From: Amycolatopsis thermalba
GTDB lineage: Bacteria; Actinomycetota; Actinomycetes; Mycobacteriales; Pseudonocardiaceae
Length of the DNA stretch: 63,230 nt
Assembly: GCF_003385215.1 (NCBI RefSeq)
Contig: NZ_PQHW01000031.1
Span: 1-63,230 of the forward strand
Direction of reading: 5' to 3'
The number at the start of each line of letters is the position of its first letter. Positions within the stretch are counted from its first letter, which is position 1. The position numbers were made by a program, and so were the translations under genes. Below are positions 8,646-17,823 of the stretch, in pieces. The notes under the pieces were generated by a model. The model searched no databases and was not told the DNA's origin. It saw only the letters and a list, made by a program, of their open reading frames with translations.

Positions 8646-9176
8646 TCAGGTCAGCGCCTCGGAGATCCACTCGGTGACCGGGAGGTCCCGGTCCAGGCAT
8701 TCCGCCGACAGCCGCACCGTCCAGCGCAGCGCCTGCAGCGTCAGGCTGTCCACCTCCGCGCGGTTGGCGCTGGCCAGCGCGATCTCCACCTGTTCCGCGG
8801 CCGCTTCGGCGTTGCCGTGCACCTCCGCCAGCAGCGTGCGGACCGCGGTGCGCACCGGCGGGTCGGCCTGGTCGATCGAGACCTCTTCGCCGGACTCGTC
8901 GAACACCTGGACCTTCACCGGGGCGCTGCCGCCGTCACCGAGCGTGCTCACCATCGTGCTGCACTCCTCGAACAGGAGCAGCATCAGCTCGCGCGTCTCG
9001 TCCCGGCTCGACGGGGCCACCTCGTCGAGCGCGTCGTCGTCGCGGCCGAGCTGCATCGCGACGAGGGCGCGCTGCGCCCGCGAGATCAGCTGCTGCCGGT
9101 CGGAGGTCACGGGATCTATCAAAGCCGGGGAAAGGCGTTCAACGGTAGTGGGAAAAACGAGTGACGTGGTGATCAC
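8646..9176 (-). CDS. Hypothetical protein translationally coupled to TetR gene
   Basis: 176 residues, acidic, mostly helical by composition, with no signal peptide or membrane segment. I do not recognise a family. The GTG at 9176 overlaps the stop of the TetR gene (GTGA), which is why I chose it over longer frames; a second GTG (V-TSDRQQ) lies about 22 codons inside. Segments such as LISRAQRALVAM and ELMLLLFEECSTMV suggest a helical bundle. The conserved-looking coupling with the TetR regulator implies a linked function, for example a modulator of the regulator, but nothing in the sequence proves this. Confidence 0.6.
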   Translation of the reverse strand: MITTSLVFPTTVERLSPALIDPVTSDRQQLISRAQRALVAMQLGRDDDALDEVAPSSRDETRELMLLLFEECSTMVSTLGDGGSAPVKVQVFDESGEEVSIDQADPPVRTAVRTLLAEVHGNAEAAAEQVEIALASANRAEVDSLTLQALRWTVRLSAECLDRDLPVTEWISEALT

Positions 9177-9763
9177 GCCGCGGCCTGCAGCGCGCCGAGG
9201 GCGAGGCGCCGCAGCAGGACGGCCAGTTCGTCGTCGTCCAGATGGCGGTTGTACGGCGTCGAGTTGATCAACCCGAACACGGCGTGTGCCGCCGAGCGCG
9301 CCTGGCGTTCCCCCACTCCGGGGACGGCGTCGCGAATGACCTTCACCCATATCTCTACGTAACGACGCTGCAGGGCCCGCACCTGTTTGCGGTCGGCGTC
9401 GGTGAGGTTGGCGAGGTTGCGTTCCTGGACCGTGATCAGCGACGGGTGCGTGAGCGCGAAGTCGACGTGGAACTCGACCAGCTCCGCCAGCGCCTGCTCC
9501 GGATCGGCGGTCGCGTCCACGCGCGCGGTGCCGCCGTCCAGCAGGTAGTGGCTGATCGAGTTCAGCATCTCCCCGAGCATCGCGTCCTTGCTGCGGAAGT
9601 GCCGGTACAGGGCGGGGCCGGAGATGCCGACGGCCGCGCCGATGTCGTCGATGCCGACGCCGTGGAAACCGTGCCGGGCGAACAGCTCCGCGGCCGCGCT
9701 CAGGATCTCCTCGCGGCGGGTGGCCTTCTCGCCGGTGACCAGCGGCGTGGGACTCGTCGACAC
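9173..9763 (-). CDS. TetR-family regulator, probably of branched-chain/acyl-CoA catabolism
   Basis: 196 residues. The N-terminal HTH is canonical (REEILSAAAELFARHGFHG, then DIGAAVGISGPALYRHFRSK); the rest is the ligand-binding helical domain (EMLNSISHYLL onward). This HTH type resembles the actinobacterial TetR repressors of acyl-CoA and leucine catabolic genes such as M. tuberculosis Rv2506. A GTTA-N8-TAAC palindrome lies 22 bp upstream of its start and two more precede the carboxylase operon at 11468, so it likely represses itself and that operon. The downstream gene at 8646 is coupled to it. Confidence 0.85.
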   Translation of the reverse strand: MSTSPTPLVTGEKATRREEILSAAAELFARHGFHGVGIDDIGAAVGISGPALYRHFRSKDAMLGEMLNSISHYLLDGGTARVDATADPEQALAELVEFHVDFALTHPSLITVQERNLANLTDADRKQVRALQRRYVEIWVKVIRDAVPGVGERQARSAAHAVFGLINSTPYNRHLDDDELAVLLRRLALGALQAAA

Positions 9764-9784
9764 GTGAACATCTTATCGAGTCAG

Positions 9785-9800
9785 GTTAGCGAGCGCTAAC
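9785..9800. promoter_or_regulatory. TetR operator candidate, GTTAGCG-AG-CGCTAAC
   Basis: Perfect 7-base inverted repeat with a 2-base centre, 22 bp upstream of the TetR start. It fits the pattern GTTA-N8-TAAC that also occurs twice at 11397-11440, in front of the acyl-CoA carboxylase operon. Autoregulation by the adjacent TetR is the natural reading. Confidence 0.7.
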
Positions 9801-9855
9801 GTCCGCCCGTCGTCACCTGTTGGTAGCCGAAATGCCTACTAAAAGGGGCTCCCTT

Positions 9856-9899
9856 GTGAGCAATGCACCTGGTAATCGTTCATTGAGTTGATTGCTCAC
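9856..9899 (+). promoter_or_regulatory. Leader hairpin or operator directly before lipase ribosome site
   Basis: Perfect 9-base inverted repeat GTGAGCAAT / ATTGCTCAC with a 26-base loop, ending at 9899 immediately before the ribosome site GGAAGGTGG and 18 bp before the GTG start at 9917. In RNA it would form a stem abutting the ribosome site; as DNA it could be an operator. Confidence 0.5.
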
Positions 9900-9916
9900 G
9901 GAAGGTGGTCCCCGCT

Positions 9917-10696
9917 GTGCTGAGATCGCTTGCAACCACCGTCGTCGCGGCCCTCGCCGCGATCGGCCTGACCTCAGGGGTGGCCGGCGCGGCCACTCTC
10001 GACTACGTCGCGCTCGGCGACTCCTACTCCTCCGGGGTGGGCGCCGGGAACTACCTGGACTCGTCCAGCTGCAAGCGCAGCTCGAACGCCTACCCCGCGC
10101 TGTACGCCGGGCAGACCTCGGCGTCGCTGGACTTCCGGGCCTGTTCCGGCGCGAAGACCTCGGACGTGCTGAACAACCAGGTCAGCGCGCTGTCGGAGTC
10201 GACCGACCTGGTGACGATCAGCGTCGGCGGCAACGACGCCGGCTTCGCGGGTGTCATGCAGGACTGCATCCTCGGCGGGGACTCGGGCTGCAAGACGGCG
10301 ATCGACAACGCGAAGGCGTTCGTCAACGGGACCCTGCCCGGGCTGCTGGAGAAGACCTACGGGGAGATCCGGTCGCGCGCCCCCGAGGCGACGGTGGTCG
10401 TGCTCGGGTACCCGCACTTCTACCAGATCGGCGGGTCCTGCTCGGTCGGGCTGTCCGACACTTCCCGCGGGTACATCAACAGTGGGGCCGACGCGCTGGA
10501 TTCGGTGATCCAGAAGGAGGCGTCGGAGGCCGGTTTCACCTTCGCGGACGTGCGCCCGGCGTTCACCGGGCACGAGATCTGCTCCGGAGCCGCCTGGCTG
10601 CACAGCCTGACCTACCCGATCGACGAGTCCTACCACCCGACGGCGACCGGGCAGGCGCAGGGCTACTACCCCTCGCTGGTGGCGGCGCTGGGCTGA
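9917..10696 (+). CDS. Secreted SGNH/GDSL lipase-esterase
   Basis: 259 residues with a Sec signal peptide (hydrophobic LATTVVAALAAIGLTSGVAGA, likely cut after AGA). The mature part has the SGNH blocks: GDSYSSG with the nucleophile near residue 36, a conserved glycine in the SSC-rich loop, GGNDAGF, and the catalytic histidine in SYHPTATGQ. Six or more cysteines suggest disulfides, as in Streptomyces secreted lipases of this type. It hydrolyses extracellular esters or lipids. GTG 9917 is preferred over GTG 9905 because the purine-rich ribosome site GGAAGGTGG covers 9905. Ends just before a strong hairpin shared with the convergent gene. Confidence 0.9.
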   Translation: MLRSLATTVVAALAAIGLTSGVAGAATLDYVALGDSYSSGVGAGNYLDSSSCKRSSNAYPALYAGQTSASLDFRACSGAKTSDVLNNQVSALSESTDLVTISVGGNDAGFAGVMQDCILGGDSGCKTAIDNAKAFVNGTLPGLLEKTYGEIRSRAPEATVVVLGYPHFYQIGGSCSVGLSDTSRGYINSGADALDSVIQKEASEAGFTFADVRPAFTGHEICSGAAWLHSLTYPIDESYHPTATGQAQGYYPSLVAALG

Positions 10697-10700
10697 GCTG

Positions 10701-10727
10701 GGCAGGGGTGGCGCGGCCGCCCCTGCC
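10701..10727. terminator. Bidirectional terminator-like hairpin
   Basis: A 12-bp stem (GGCAGGGGTGGC / GCCGCCCCTGCC, one T-G pair) with a GCG loop lies between the convergent lipase and reductase genes. No long T-tract on either side, as is common in actinomycetes. Confidence 0.7.
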
Positions 10728-10733
10728 GCGCGC

Positions 10734-11312
10734 TCAGGCGTGCAGCGCGGGCCGGTAGATCAGCTCCTGGATGTGGCCGTCGAGCGTCCGGCTCTCGAGC
10801 AGCTCCAGGTCGAAGTCGGCCCCGCCCGCGAAGATCGGGTCCAGCCCGGTCTTCGCGGTGATCACCGGGAAGAGCGTCACGTGGACGCGGTCGACCAGGC
10901 CGGCGGCCATCAGCGCGCGGTTCAGCGAGAGGCTGCCGTGCGAGCGCAACGGCACCTCCGACTCCTCCTTGAGCCGCCTGATGACGTCGACGGCGTCGCC
11001 GCTCACCACGCTCGCGTCCGGCCAATCGAGCGGTTCCCGCAGCGTGGACGACACGATGGTCGCCGGCAGGTTCCGCATCCGGGTCACCCACGGGTCGCGG
11101 ACGTCGGAATCCTCGGTGCTCTCGGCCAGCATCTGCGTGAACACCCGGTACGTGTTCGCGCCGAAGACGATCCGCGGTTCCTCCTCGTACAGGGCGAGAC
11201 GGCGTTCCAGCAGCTCGGGACCCTGTTTGCCCCAGTAGCCGGTCCAGTCGCCACCGGCCGCGCCGAAGCCGTCGAGGCTGGTGAAGACGTCGAATGTGTA
11301 GGTCGCGGTCAT
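10734..11312 (-). CDS. Dihydrofolate reductase-like (RibD C-terminal domain) protein
   Basis: 192 residues. YTFDVFTSLDGFGAAGGDW at the N-terminus, RIVFGANTYRVF, and the C-terminal SLSLNRALMAAGLVDRVHVTLFPV and IFAGGADFDLELLESR are the signature segments of the RibD_C family, NADPH-dependent reductases related to DHFR. The reduced substrate is unknown; these are usually stand-alone accessory enzymes and not the riboflavin enzyme itself. ATG 11312 is set by GAGGAGG just upstream; open codons continue a further 34 residues but without a ribosome site. Divergent from the carboxylase operon across the double TetR operator, so it may share that control. Confidence 0.82.
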   Translation of the reverse strand: MTATYTFDVFTSLDGFGAAGGDWTGYWGKQGPELLERRLALYEEEPRIVFGANTYRVFTQMLAESTEDSDVRDPWVTRMRNLPATIVSSTLREPLDWPDASVVSGDAVDVIRRLKEESEVPLRSHGSLSLNRALMAAGLVDRVHVTLFPVITAKTGLDPIFAGGADFDLELLESRTLDGHIQELIYRPALHA

Positions 11313-11396
11313 GGTGTCCTCCTCGTCTCTCACTGCCACGTCGGACGAGCTCACCACGATTCGACACCCTCGTGTTCCCGAACCTGGACATCGCAC

Positions 11397-11440
11397 GTTA
11401 GTAGTGGTTAACATCGACCCGAACGTTAACGACTACTAAC
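11397..11440. promoter_or_regulatory. Double TetR-type operator of the carboxylase operon
   Basis: Two 16-base sites, GTTAGTAGTGGTTAAC (11397-11412) and GTTAACGACTACTAAC (11425-11440), are reverse complements of each other except for one base and are separated by 12 bp. Each also fits GTTA-N8-TAAC, as does the site at 9785. They lie between the divergent RibD-like gene (start 11312) and the carboxylase operon (start 11468). Confidence 0.75.
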
Positions 11441-11467
11441 CAGGTTCGGCGTCGGATGAGGAGGGTC

Positions 11468-13081
11468 ATGGACTTCCCGGTGCTCGGCACCTCGGCGGAC
11501 CCGCGAAGTGAGCAGTACGCCCGTAACGCGACCGCCCACGCGGAGCTCGTCGAGGATCTGCGCAAGCGCTTGGCGACCGCTCGGACGGGTGGCCCCGAGA
11601 AGGCGCGTGCCCGGCATGTGGAACGCGGCAAGCTCCTGCCGCGGGACCGCGTGGACGCCCTCCTCGACCCGGGCTCGCCGTTCCTCGAGCTGTCGCCGCT
11701 GGCCGCGAACGGGCTCTACGACGACGAGGCCCCCGCCGCCGGCATCATCACCGGCATCGGGCGGGTCTCCGGCCGCGAGTGCGTCATCGTCGCCAACGAC
11801 GCGACCGTCAAGGGCGGCACGTACTACCCGATGACGGTCAAGAAGCACCTCCGCGCGCAGGAGGTCGCCCTGCACAACAACCTGCCGTGCATCTACCTGG
11901 TCGACTCCGGCGGCGCCTTCCTGCCCAAGCAGGACGACGTGTTCCCGGACCGCGAGCACTTCGGCCGCATCTTCTACAACCAGGCGACCATGTCCGCGCG
12001 CGGCATCCCGCAGATCGCGGCCGTCCTCGGTTCCTGCACCGCCGGTGGCGCGTACGTCCCGGCGATGAGCGACGAGGCCGTCATCGTCCGCAACCAGGGC
12101 ACGATCTTCCTCGGCGGCCCGCCGCTGGTGAAGGCCGCGACCGGCGAGGTCGTCACGGCCGAGGAACTGGGCGGCGGCGACGTGCACGCCCGCCAGTCCG
12201 GCGTCACCGACCACCTCGCCAACGACGACGCGCACGCCCTGTCGATCGTCCGGAACATCGTGGCCACGCTCGGCCCGCGCAGCCCGCGCCCGTGGGAGAC
12301 CCGCCAGGTCGAGGCCCCCGCGGTCGACCCGCTGCAGCTCTACGGCGTGGTGCCCACCGACTCGCGCACCCCCTACGACGTGCGTGAGGTCATCGGGCGC
12401 GTCGTCGACGGCAGCCGCTTCGCCGAGTTCAAGAAGGAGTACGGCGCCACCCTGGTCACCGGCTTCGCGCACATCCACGGCCACCCGGTCGGCATCATCG
12501 CCAACAACGGCGTGCTGTTCGCCGAGTCGGCCATGAAGGGCGCGCACTTCATCGAGCTGTGCGACAAGCGCTCGATCCCGCTGGTCTTCCTGCAGAACAT
12601 CAGCGGTTTCATGGTCGGCCGCGACTACGAGGCGGGCGGCATCGCCAAGCACGGCGCCAAGATGGTCACCGCCGTGGCGTGCGCCCGCGTGCCCAAGTTC
12701 ACCGTGATCATCGGCGGCTCGTTCGGGGCGGGCAACTACTCGATGTGCGGGCGGGCGTACTCGCCCCGCTTCCTGTGGATGTGGCCGAACGCGCGGATCT
12801 CCGTGATGGGCGGCGAGCAGGCCGCGTCGGTGCTGGCGACCGTCCGCCGCGACTCGATCGAGGGCCGCGGCGGCGAGTGGCCCGCCGAGGAGGAAGAGGC
12901 GTTCAAGGAACCCATCCGCCGCCAGTACGAGGAGCAGGGCAGCCCCTACTACTCGACCGCGCGGCTGTGGGACGACGGCGTGATCGACCCGGCGGACACC
13001 CGCATGGTGCTCGGGCTCGCGTTGTCGGTCGCGGCGAACGCGCCGCTGGAACCGGTCAGCTACGGCGTCTTCCGGATGTGA
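11468..13081 (+). CDS. accD1: Acyl-CoA carboxylase beta subunit, methylcrotonyl-CoA type
   Basis: 537 residues of carboxyltransferase. The first half has the acyl-CoA-binding core ([43 protein letters not shown]), the second the carboxybiotin-binding core ([46 protein letters not shown]). The sequence style and the partner genes (biotin carboxylase alpha, acyl-CoA dehydrogenase) match the accD1-accA1-fadE19 leucine-catabolic module, so 3-methylcrotonyl-CoA is the likely substrate, although geranyl-CoA-type substrates are possible. ATG at 11468 follows GAGGAGG. First gene of a three-gene operon controlled by the double operator. Confidence 0.9.
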   Translation: MDFPVLGTSADPRSEQYARNATAHAELVEDLRKRLATARTGGPEKARARHVERGKLLPRDRVDALLDPGSPFLELSPLAANGLYDDEAPAAGIITGIGRVSGRECVIVANDATVKGGTYYPMTVKKHLRAQEVALHNNLPCIYLVDSGGAFLPKQDDVFPDREHFGRIFYNQATMSARGIPQIAAVLGSCTAGGAYVPAMSDEAVIVRNQGTIFLGGPPLVKAATGEVVTAEELGGGDVHARQSGVTDHLANDDAHALSIVRNIVATLGPRSPRPWETRQVEAPAVDPLQLYGVVPTDSRTPYDVREVIGRVVDGSRFAEFKKEYGATLVTGFAHIHGHPVGIIANNGVLFAESAMKGAHFIELCDKRSIPLVFLQNISGFMVGRDYEAGGIAKHGAKMVTAVACARVPKFTVIIGGSFGAGNYSMCGRAYSPRFLWMWPNARISVMGGEQAASVLATVRRDSIEGRGGEWPAEEEEAFKEPIRRQYEEQGSPYYSTARLWDDGVIDPADTRMVLGLALSVAANAPLEPVSYGVFRM

Positions 13082-13086
13082 GGGGC

Positions 13087-15048
13087 ATGTTCGACACAGT
13101 CCTCATCGCCAACCGCGGCGAGATCGCGGTTCGCGTCATCAGCACCCTGCGGCGCCTGGGCATCCGCTCGGTCGCGGTCTACAGCGACGCCGACGCGGAC
13201 GCGCGGCACGTGCACGAGGCCGACACCGCGATCCGCATCGGCCCGGCCGAGGCGGCCCGCAGCTACCTGTCCATTCCGGACATCGTCCGGGCCGCGGTGG
13301 ATTCCGGCGCGCAGGCCGTCCACCCGGGTTACGGCTTCCTGTCGGAGAACGCCGAGTTCGCCGCCGCGTGCGAGAAGGCCGGGCTGGTCTTCATCGGACC
13401 GCCGGCGGGCGCGATCGACGCGATGGGCGACAAGATCCGGGCCAAGGCCACGGTGTCCGCCGCCGGCGTCCCGGTCGTCCCCGGCCTGTCCGATGTGGAC
13501 GACTTCGCGAAGGCCGCCGACGAGGTCGGCTACCCGTTGCTGCTCAAGCCGTCCGCGGGCGGTGGCGGCAAGGGCATGCGGCTGGTCACCGAGCCCGGTG
13601 AGCTGGAAGCGGCGGTCGAGTCCGCTCAGCGCGAGGCCCGCGCCGCGTTCGGGGACGACCGGCTGCTGCTGGAACGGTTCGTCACCACGCCGCGGCACAT
13701 CGAGATCCAGGTGCTGGCCGACACCCACGGCACGGTCCTGCACCTCGGCGAGCGCGAGTGCAGCCTGCAGCGGCGGCACCAGAAGATCGTCGAGGAGGCA
13801 CCGTCGGTGCTGCTCGACGAGGAGACCCGGGCCCGCATGGGCGCCGCGGCCGTCGAAGCTGCCCGCTCGGTCGGCTACGTGGGCGCGGGCACCGTCGAGT
13901 TCATCGTCTCCGCCCGCAAGCCGGACGAGTTCTTCTTCATGGAGATGAACACCCGCCTGCAGGTCGAGCACCCGGTGACGGAGATGGTGACCGGCCTCGA
14001 CCTGGTCGAATGGCAGGTGCGCGTCGCCGCGGGCGAGCCGCTGTCCCTGACCCAGGACGACATCCGGCTGAACGGGCACGCCGTCGAGGCCCGCGTCTAC
14101 GCCGAGGACCCGGCACGCGGGTTCGTGCCGACCGGCGGGACGGTGCTGGCGCTGGACGAGCCGCGTGGGCAGGGTGTCCGCGTCGACTCCTCGCTCACCG
14201 AGGGCTCCGTGGTCGGCTCGAACTACGACCCGATGCTCGCCAAGGTGATCGCGTGGGGCCCGGACCGGGCGTCGGCGCTGCACCGGCTGGACCGGGCGCT
14301 GGCCGGGACGTCCGTGCTGGGGGTGCCGACCAACGTGACGTTCCTGCGGGCCCTGCTCGCCGACCCCGACGTGCAGGCGGGGCGGCTGGACACCGGTCTC
14401 GTCGAGCGGCGGCTGGACGAGCTGGTCGAGTCCGTGGTGCCGGAGGAGTTCTTCGTCGCCGCGGCGATGGACCGGCTGCTCGGGCTGGTGCCCGCGGACA
14501 GCTCCGACCCGTGGTCGGTGCCCAGCGGCTGGCGGCTGGGCGGCCCGGGCGGCGTCACGTTCCGGCTGCGCGCCGGGGACGCCGAAGCGCTCGTCACGAT
14601 CGAGGGCGCACCGGACGCCGCACGGGTCACTGTGGACGGCGGCGAGCCGGTCGCGGTTTCCGCGCGGCGCACCGGAAACCGGCTCGAAGTGCACTACGAC
14701 GGCGAGTTCCGCCGGTACCTGCGTGCCGACGCGCCGCGGGACCGCGTGTGGCTCGGCCGCGACGGGCACGGTGTGGTCGTCGGTGAGCGGCCCAACCTGC
14801 TCGCCACGCACGGCGACGCGAGCGAGGCCGGCCCGGTGGTCAGCCCGATGCCCGGCACGGTGCTGGTGGTCAAGGTCGCGCAGGGCGACGTGGTGAGCGC
14901 GGGCGCGCCGCTGCTGGTCGTCGAGGCGATGAAGATGGAACACACGCTGGTCGCCCCGGTCGACGGCGTGGTCGAGGAACTCCGCGTCCAGGTGGGCCAG
15001 CAAGTGGCCCTCGACGAGACGCTCGCGGTCGTCAAGGAGCAGAAATGA
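13087..15048 (+). CDS. accA1: Acyl-CoA carboxylase alpha subunit (biotin carboxylase and carrier)
   Basis: 653 residues. Biotin carboxylase domain at residues 1-450 ([23 protein letters not shown]-grasp [31 protein letters not shown]), a linker domain, and a C-terminal biotinyl domain with [11 protein letters not shown], whose biotinylated lysine is about residue 616. It carboxylates its own biotin from bicarbonate and ATP and passes it to the beta subunit encoded 5 bp upstream. The complex would turn 3-methylcrotonyl-CoA into 3-methylglutaconyl-CoA. The stop overlaps the next gene by 4 bases (ATGA). Confidence 0.93.
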   Translation: MFDTVLIANRGEIAVRVISTLRRLGIRSVAVYSDADADARHVHEADTAIRIGPAEAARSYLSIPDIVRAAVDSGAQAVHPGYGFLSENAEFAAACEKAGLVFIGPPAGAIDAMGDKIRAKATVSAAGVPVVPGLSDVDDFAKAADEVGYPLLLKPSAGGGGKGMRLVTEPGELEAAVESAQREARAAFGDDRLLLERFVTTPRHIEIQVLADTHGTVLHLGERECSLQRRHQKIVEEAPSVLLDEETRARMGAAAVEAARSVGYVGAGTVEFIVSARKPDEFFFMEMNTRLQVEHPVTEMVTGLDLVEWQVRVAAGEPLSLTQDDIRLNGHAVEARVYAEDPARGFVPTGGTVLALDEPRGQGVRVDSSLTEGSVVGSNYDPMLAKVIAWGPDRASALHRLDRALAGTSVLGVPTNVTFLRALLADPDVQAGRLDTGLVERRLDELVESVVPEEFFVAAAMDRLLGLVPADSSDPWSVPSGWRLGGPGGVTFRLRAGDAEALVTIEGAPDAARVTVDGGEPVAVSARRTGNRLEVHYDGEFRRYLRADAPRDRVWLGRDGHGVVVGERPNLLATHGDASEAGPVVSPMPGTVLVVKVAQGDVVSAGAPLLVVEAMKMEHTLVAPVDGVVEELRVQVGQQVALDETLAVVKEQK

Positions 15049-16199
15049 TCGACTTCCGGCTCGGTGAAGAGTACGAGGCGCTGCGCAAGAGCGTGCACGA
15101 CTTCGCGCAGAAGGAGGTCGCGCCCGTCATCGGCGGCTTCTACGAGCGCGAGGAGTTCCCGTACGAGATCGTGCGGGGCATGGCGCGGATGGGCCTGTTC
15201 GGGCTGCCGTTCCCGGAGGAGTACGGCGGCATGGGCGGCGACTACTTCGCGCTGTGCCTGGCGCTGGAGGAACTGGCGCGGGTGGACTCGTCGGTGGCGA
15301 TCACGCTCGAAGCGGGCGTGTCGCTGGGCGCGATGCCGCTGTTCCGGTTCGGCTCGGCGGAGCAGAAGGAGAAGTGGCTGCCGTCGCTGTGTTCCGGCGA
15401 GGCGCTGGGCGCGTTCGGCCTGACCGAGCCCGGTGGTGGTTCGGACGCCGGCGCGACCCGCACCACCGCGAAGCTGGACGGCGACGAGTGGGTGATCAAC
15501 GGCAGCAAGTCGTTCATCACCAACTCCGGCACCGACATCACCCGGCTCGTCACCGTCACCGCGGTGACCGGCGAAAAGCCGGGTGGTGGCAAGGAGATCT
15601 CGACGATCATCGTCCCGTCCGGCACGCCCGGGTTCACGGTGGCGCCGAAGTACTCGAAGGTCGGCTGGAACGCCTCGGACACCCACGAGCTGTCCTTCGC
15701 CGACTGCCGGGTGCCCGCCGAGAACCTGCTCGGCGAGCGCGGCCGCGGGTACGCCCAGTTCCTGTCCATCCTGGACGAGGGCCGGGTGGCGATCGCCGCG
15801 CTGAGCGTCGGGCTCGCGCAGGGCTGCGTCGACGAGTGCCTGCGTTACGCCGGGGAGCGGGAGGCGTTCGGCCACCGCATCGGCGAGTACCAGGCGATCC
15901 AGTTCAAGATCGCCGACATGGAGGTCCGCGCGCACACCGCCCGGCTGGCCTACTACGCGGCCGCCTCGAAGATGCTGCGTGGCGAGCCGTTCAAGAAGGA
16001 GGCCTCGATCGCGAAGCTGGTCGCTTCGAACGCGGCGATGGACAACGCCCGCGACGCGACGCAGATCTTCGGCGGCTACGGGTTCATGAACGAGTTCCCG
16101 GTCGGCCGGTTCTACCGGGACGCGAAGATCCTCGAGGTGGGGGAGGGCACCAGCGAGGTGCAGCGCATGCTCATCGCCCGTGAGCTGGGACTTCGCTGA
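15045..16199 (+). CDS. Acyl-CoA dehydrogenase (isovaleryl-CoA-type)
   Basis: 384 residues of FAD enzyme, the normal length. [22 protein letters not shown] FAD/substrate loop ([17 protein letters not shown]), [14 protein letters not shown], and the C-terminal [20 protein letters not shown] and [17 protein letters not shown] are complete. In this operon it most likely oxidises isovaleryl-CoA or a related branched acyl-CoA, giving the enoyl-CoA that the upstream-encoded carboxylase then carboxylates. Electrons would go to ETF, which is not encoded nearby. ATG overlaps the accA1 stop. A methylglutaconyl-CoA hydratase or HMG-CoA lyase, expected to complete leucine breakdown, is absent from this window. 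Confidence 0.9.
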   Translation: MIDFRLGEEYEALRKSVHDFAQKEVAPVIGGFYEREEFPYEIVRGMARMGLFGLPFPEEYGGMGGDYFALCLALEELARVDSSVAITLEAGVSLGAMPLFRFGSAEQKEKWLPSLCSGEALGAFGLTEPGGGSDAGATRTTAKLDGDEWVINGSKSFITNSGTDITRLVTVTAVTGEKPGGGKEISTIIVPSGTPGFTVAPKYSKVGWNASDTHELSFADCRVPAENLLGERGRGYAQFLSILDEGRVAIAALSVGLAQGCVDECLRYAGEREAFGHRIGEYQAIQFKIADMEVRAHTARLAYYAAASKMLRGEPFKKEASIAKLVASNAAMDNARDATQIFGGYGFMNEFPVGRFYRDAKILEVGEGTSEVQRMLIARELGLR

Positions 16200-16284
16200 A
16201 TCCGGTGAACTGAGGCAACCTGCCGCGCCCCCCGCGCGTGTACCCCCCGGACGAGCCGGGACGGCTGGGGTTCAGGGGGGCGCG

Positions 16285-16776
16285 GTGGACGAGGATTTCG
16301 CGGAGTTCGTGCGGGTGGCGTTGCCCGGGCTGCTCCGCTACGGGCACCTGCTCACCGGCAACCCCCACGACGCCGCCGACCTGGTGCAGATCGTCCTGGA
16401 GAAGATCGGCGTCCGCTGGGGGACGTTGCGCGGTGCGGAGAGCCCGCTGCCCTACGTGAAGCGCGCCATGGCGAACACGCACGTCAGCCGGTGGCGCAGC
16501 AGGCGGCGGGAGAGCCTGGTGGCCGACATCCCGGAACCGCCCCCCTGCACCCCGCCCGACCGGCTCGAGAACGAGCCGTTGTGGCAGGCGCTCGCGGCCT
16601 TGCCGCCGCGGCAGCGGACCGTCGTCGTGCTCCGGTACTACGAGGGGTTGTCCGAAGCCGAGATCGCGGCCGCGATGCGGATCAGCCCCGGGACGGTGAA
16701 GAGCCAGGCCAGCAAGGCGCTGGCCAGCCTGCGGGGAAAGTTGGGGACCCTGGTGGGGGCGGGTGACGAGTGGTGA
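16285..16776 (+). CDS. SigE-family ECF RNA polymerase sigma factor
   Basis: 163 residues. Sigma region 2 (FAEFVRVALPGLLRYGHLLTG, DAADLVQIVLEKI, YVKRAMANTHVSRWR) and region 4 (LAALPPRQRTVVVLRYYEGL, EAEIAAAMRISPGTVKSQAS) are intact, with the short spacing of the actinobacterial SigE (SACCHA/ECF41-unlike, SCO-type) subfamily. It directs RNA polymerase to a small regulon, probably sensing envelope stress through the membrane protein encoded next. GTG 16285 follows a run of G (AGGGGGG). In the 86-bp upstream gap, GGCAACC followed about 17 bp later by CGTGTA could be a self-type promoter; this is only a suggestion. Confidence 0.87.
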   Translation: MDEDFAEFVRVALPGLLRYGHLLTGNPHDAADLVQIVLEKIGVRWGTLRGAESPLPYVKRAMANTHVSRWRSRRRESLVADIPEPPPCTPPDRLENEPLWQALAALPPRQRTVVVLRYYEGLSEAEIAAAMRISPGTVKSQASKALASLRGKLGTLVGAGDEW

Positions 16777-17594
16777 ACCTCGAGGACGAACTGAGCCGGC
16801 TGTTCTCCGACGAGCGCCTCGACGTGCCCGTCCGGCCCGGCGCGGAGCTGCTGGTGGTGGCCGGCGCCCGGCGGCGGCGGTACCGGCGCAACGCGGCGGT
16901 GGCGACCGGCGGCGCGCTGACGATGGTCGCGGTCATCGCGGTGGGCATCACGCTGTCCGGCATCGGCGGGGGCCGGACGGACACGCTGCCCGCGACGAAC
17001 CTGCCGGTGACCACGATCGCGTCGACGCCCGGTCCGGAGTCCGGCGCGCCGCTGCCGCCGACCAGTTCCAGCGCGCCGCCGCAATCGTCGTCGGCGGGGG
17101 TGACGAGCGTGCCGAGCGTGCCGGGTTCGCACAGCGCCTCTCGCAGCACGCCCCGGAGTTCGAGCGTGCCGGCGGGCTCGGCGCAACGCCCGGGCTCCAC
17201 CGACCCGACGATCGGCCCCAGTGGCTGGGGCCGCCTGGCGCTGGGGATGAGCGAGGCGGACGCGGTGGCGTCGGACGAGTTCGACATGACGGAGGGCTAC
17301 TCGGGCAGTCCGTGCCACCGGTACTGGCTGAAGGGCGGCGGCTCCCCGGTCGACATATCGCCCACCTACGGGGTGGCCCGCATCTCGGCGAAGCCCGGGG
17401 TGACCACCCCGGAGGGAATCGGAGTCGGCTCGACGGACGCCGAGGTGATGGCGGCGTACCCCAACGCCACGACGGCCAACTACCTCATCACGGCACCGGT
17501 GCCGGGCAACCCGGACGCGGTGTACCTGTTCAACACGGACCCGTCGCAGAAGGTCTTCAGCCTGCGGCTGGAACTGGCGAGCCACCACTGCTGA
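16773..17594 (+). CDS. Single-pass membrane protein, probable partner of the sigma factor
   Basis: 273 residues: a short cytoplasmic region (NLEDELSRLFSDERLDV) with an Arg-rich patch (ARRRRYRRN), one membrane segment at about residues 41-63, a Ser/Pro/Thr-rich linker of about 80 residues, and a globular outer domain (GWGRLALGMSEADAVAS onward) with two cysteines. The start overlaps the sigma gene stop (GTGA), which marks it as the probable anti-sigma or sensor, although it lacks the ZAS zinc motif. The outer domain resembles domains that appear after SigE-family genes in Amycolatopsis-like genomes; its ligand is unknown. Confidence 0.75.
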   Translation: MNLEDELSRLFSDERLDVPVRPGAELLVVAGARRRRYRRNAAVATGGALTMVAVIAVGITLSGIGGGRTDTLPATNLPVTTIASTPGPESGAPLPPTSSSAPPQSSSAGVTSVPSVPGSHSASRSTPRSSSVPAGSAQRPGSTDPTIGPSGWGRLALGMSEADAVASDEFDMTEGYSGSPCHRYWLKGGGSPVDISPTYGVARISAKPGVTTPEGIGVGSTDAEVMAAYPNATTANYLITAPVPGNPDAVYLFNTDPSQKVFSLRLELASHHC

Positions 17595-17633
17595 ACCGCA
17601 ACCCGGCCACGGAAGCGGGCCGACTACGCCCCA

Positions 17634-17761
17634 GACCTCCCCCGCCCCCGATCCACAGCCGATCTTTGGTCGCCGACCAGGCGTGTCAAGGTACTCTTTC
17701 CCGCCTTGACACGCCTGCTCGGCGACCGAAACACAATCCGGAATCGGGGGCGGGGGAGGTC
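17634..17761. repeat. 128-bp nested palindromic element, copy 1
   Basis: Perfect 19-bp outer arms (17634-17652 GACCTCCCCCGCCCCCGAT and 17743-17761) enclose unpaired segments and 24-bp inner arms with one mismatch (17668-17691 and 17704-17727) around a 12-base loop TACTCTTTCCCG. A nearly identical copy lies at 37170-37296. Both copies are downstream of a gene's 3' end. It has no coding capacity, so it would have to be moved in trans if it is mobile. As RNA it would form a long hairpin and could terminate transcription of the sigma operon. Confidence 0.85.
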
Positions 17762-17823
17762 GGCACCCAAGGCGACCACCTGGCGCTGGCCGCGTGACCG
17801 TTATAACTATACCGAGGTGGGAA

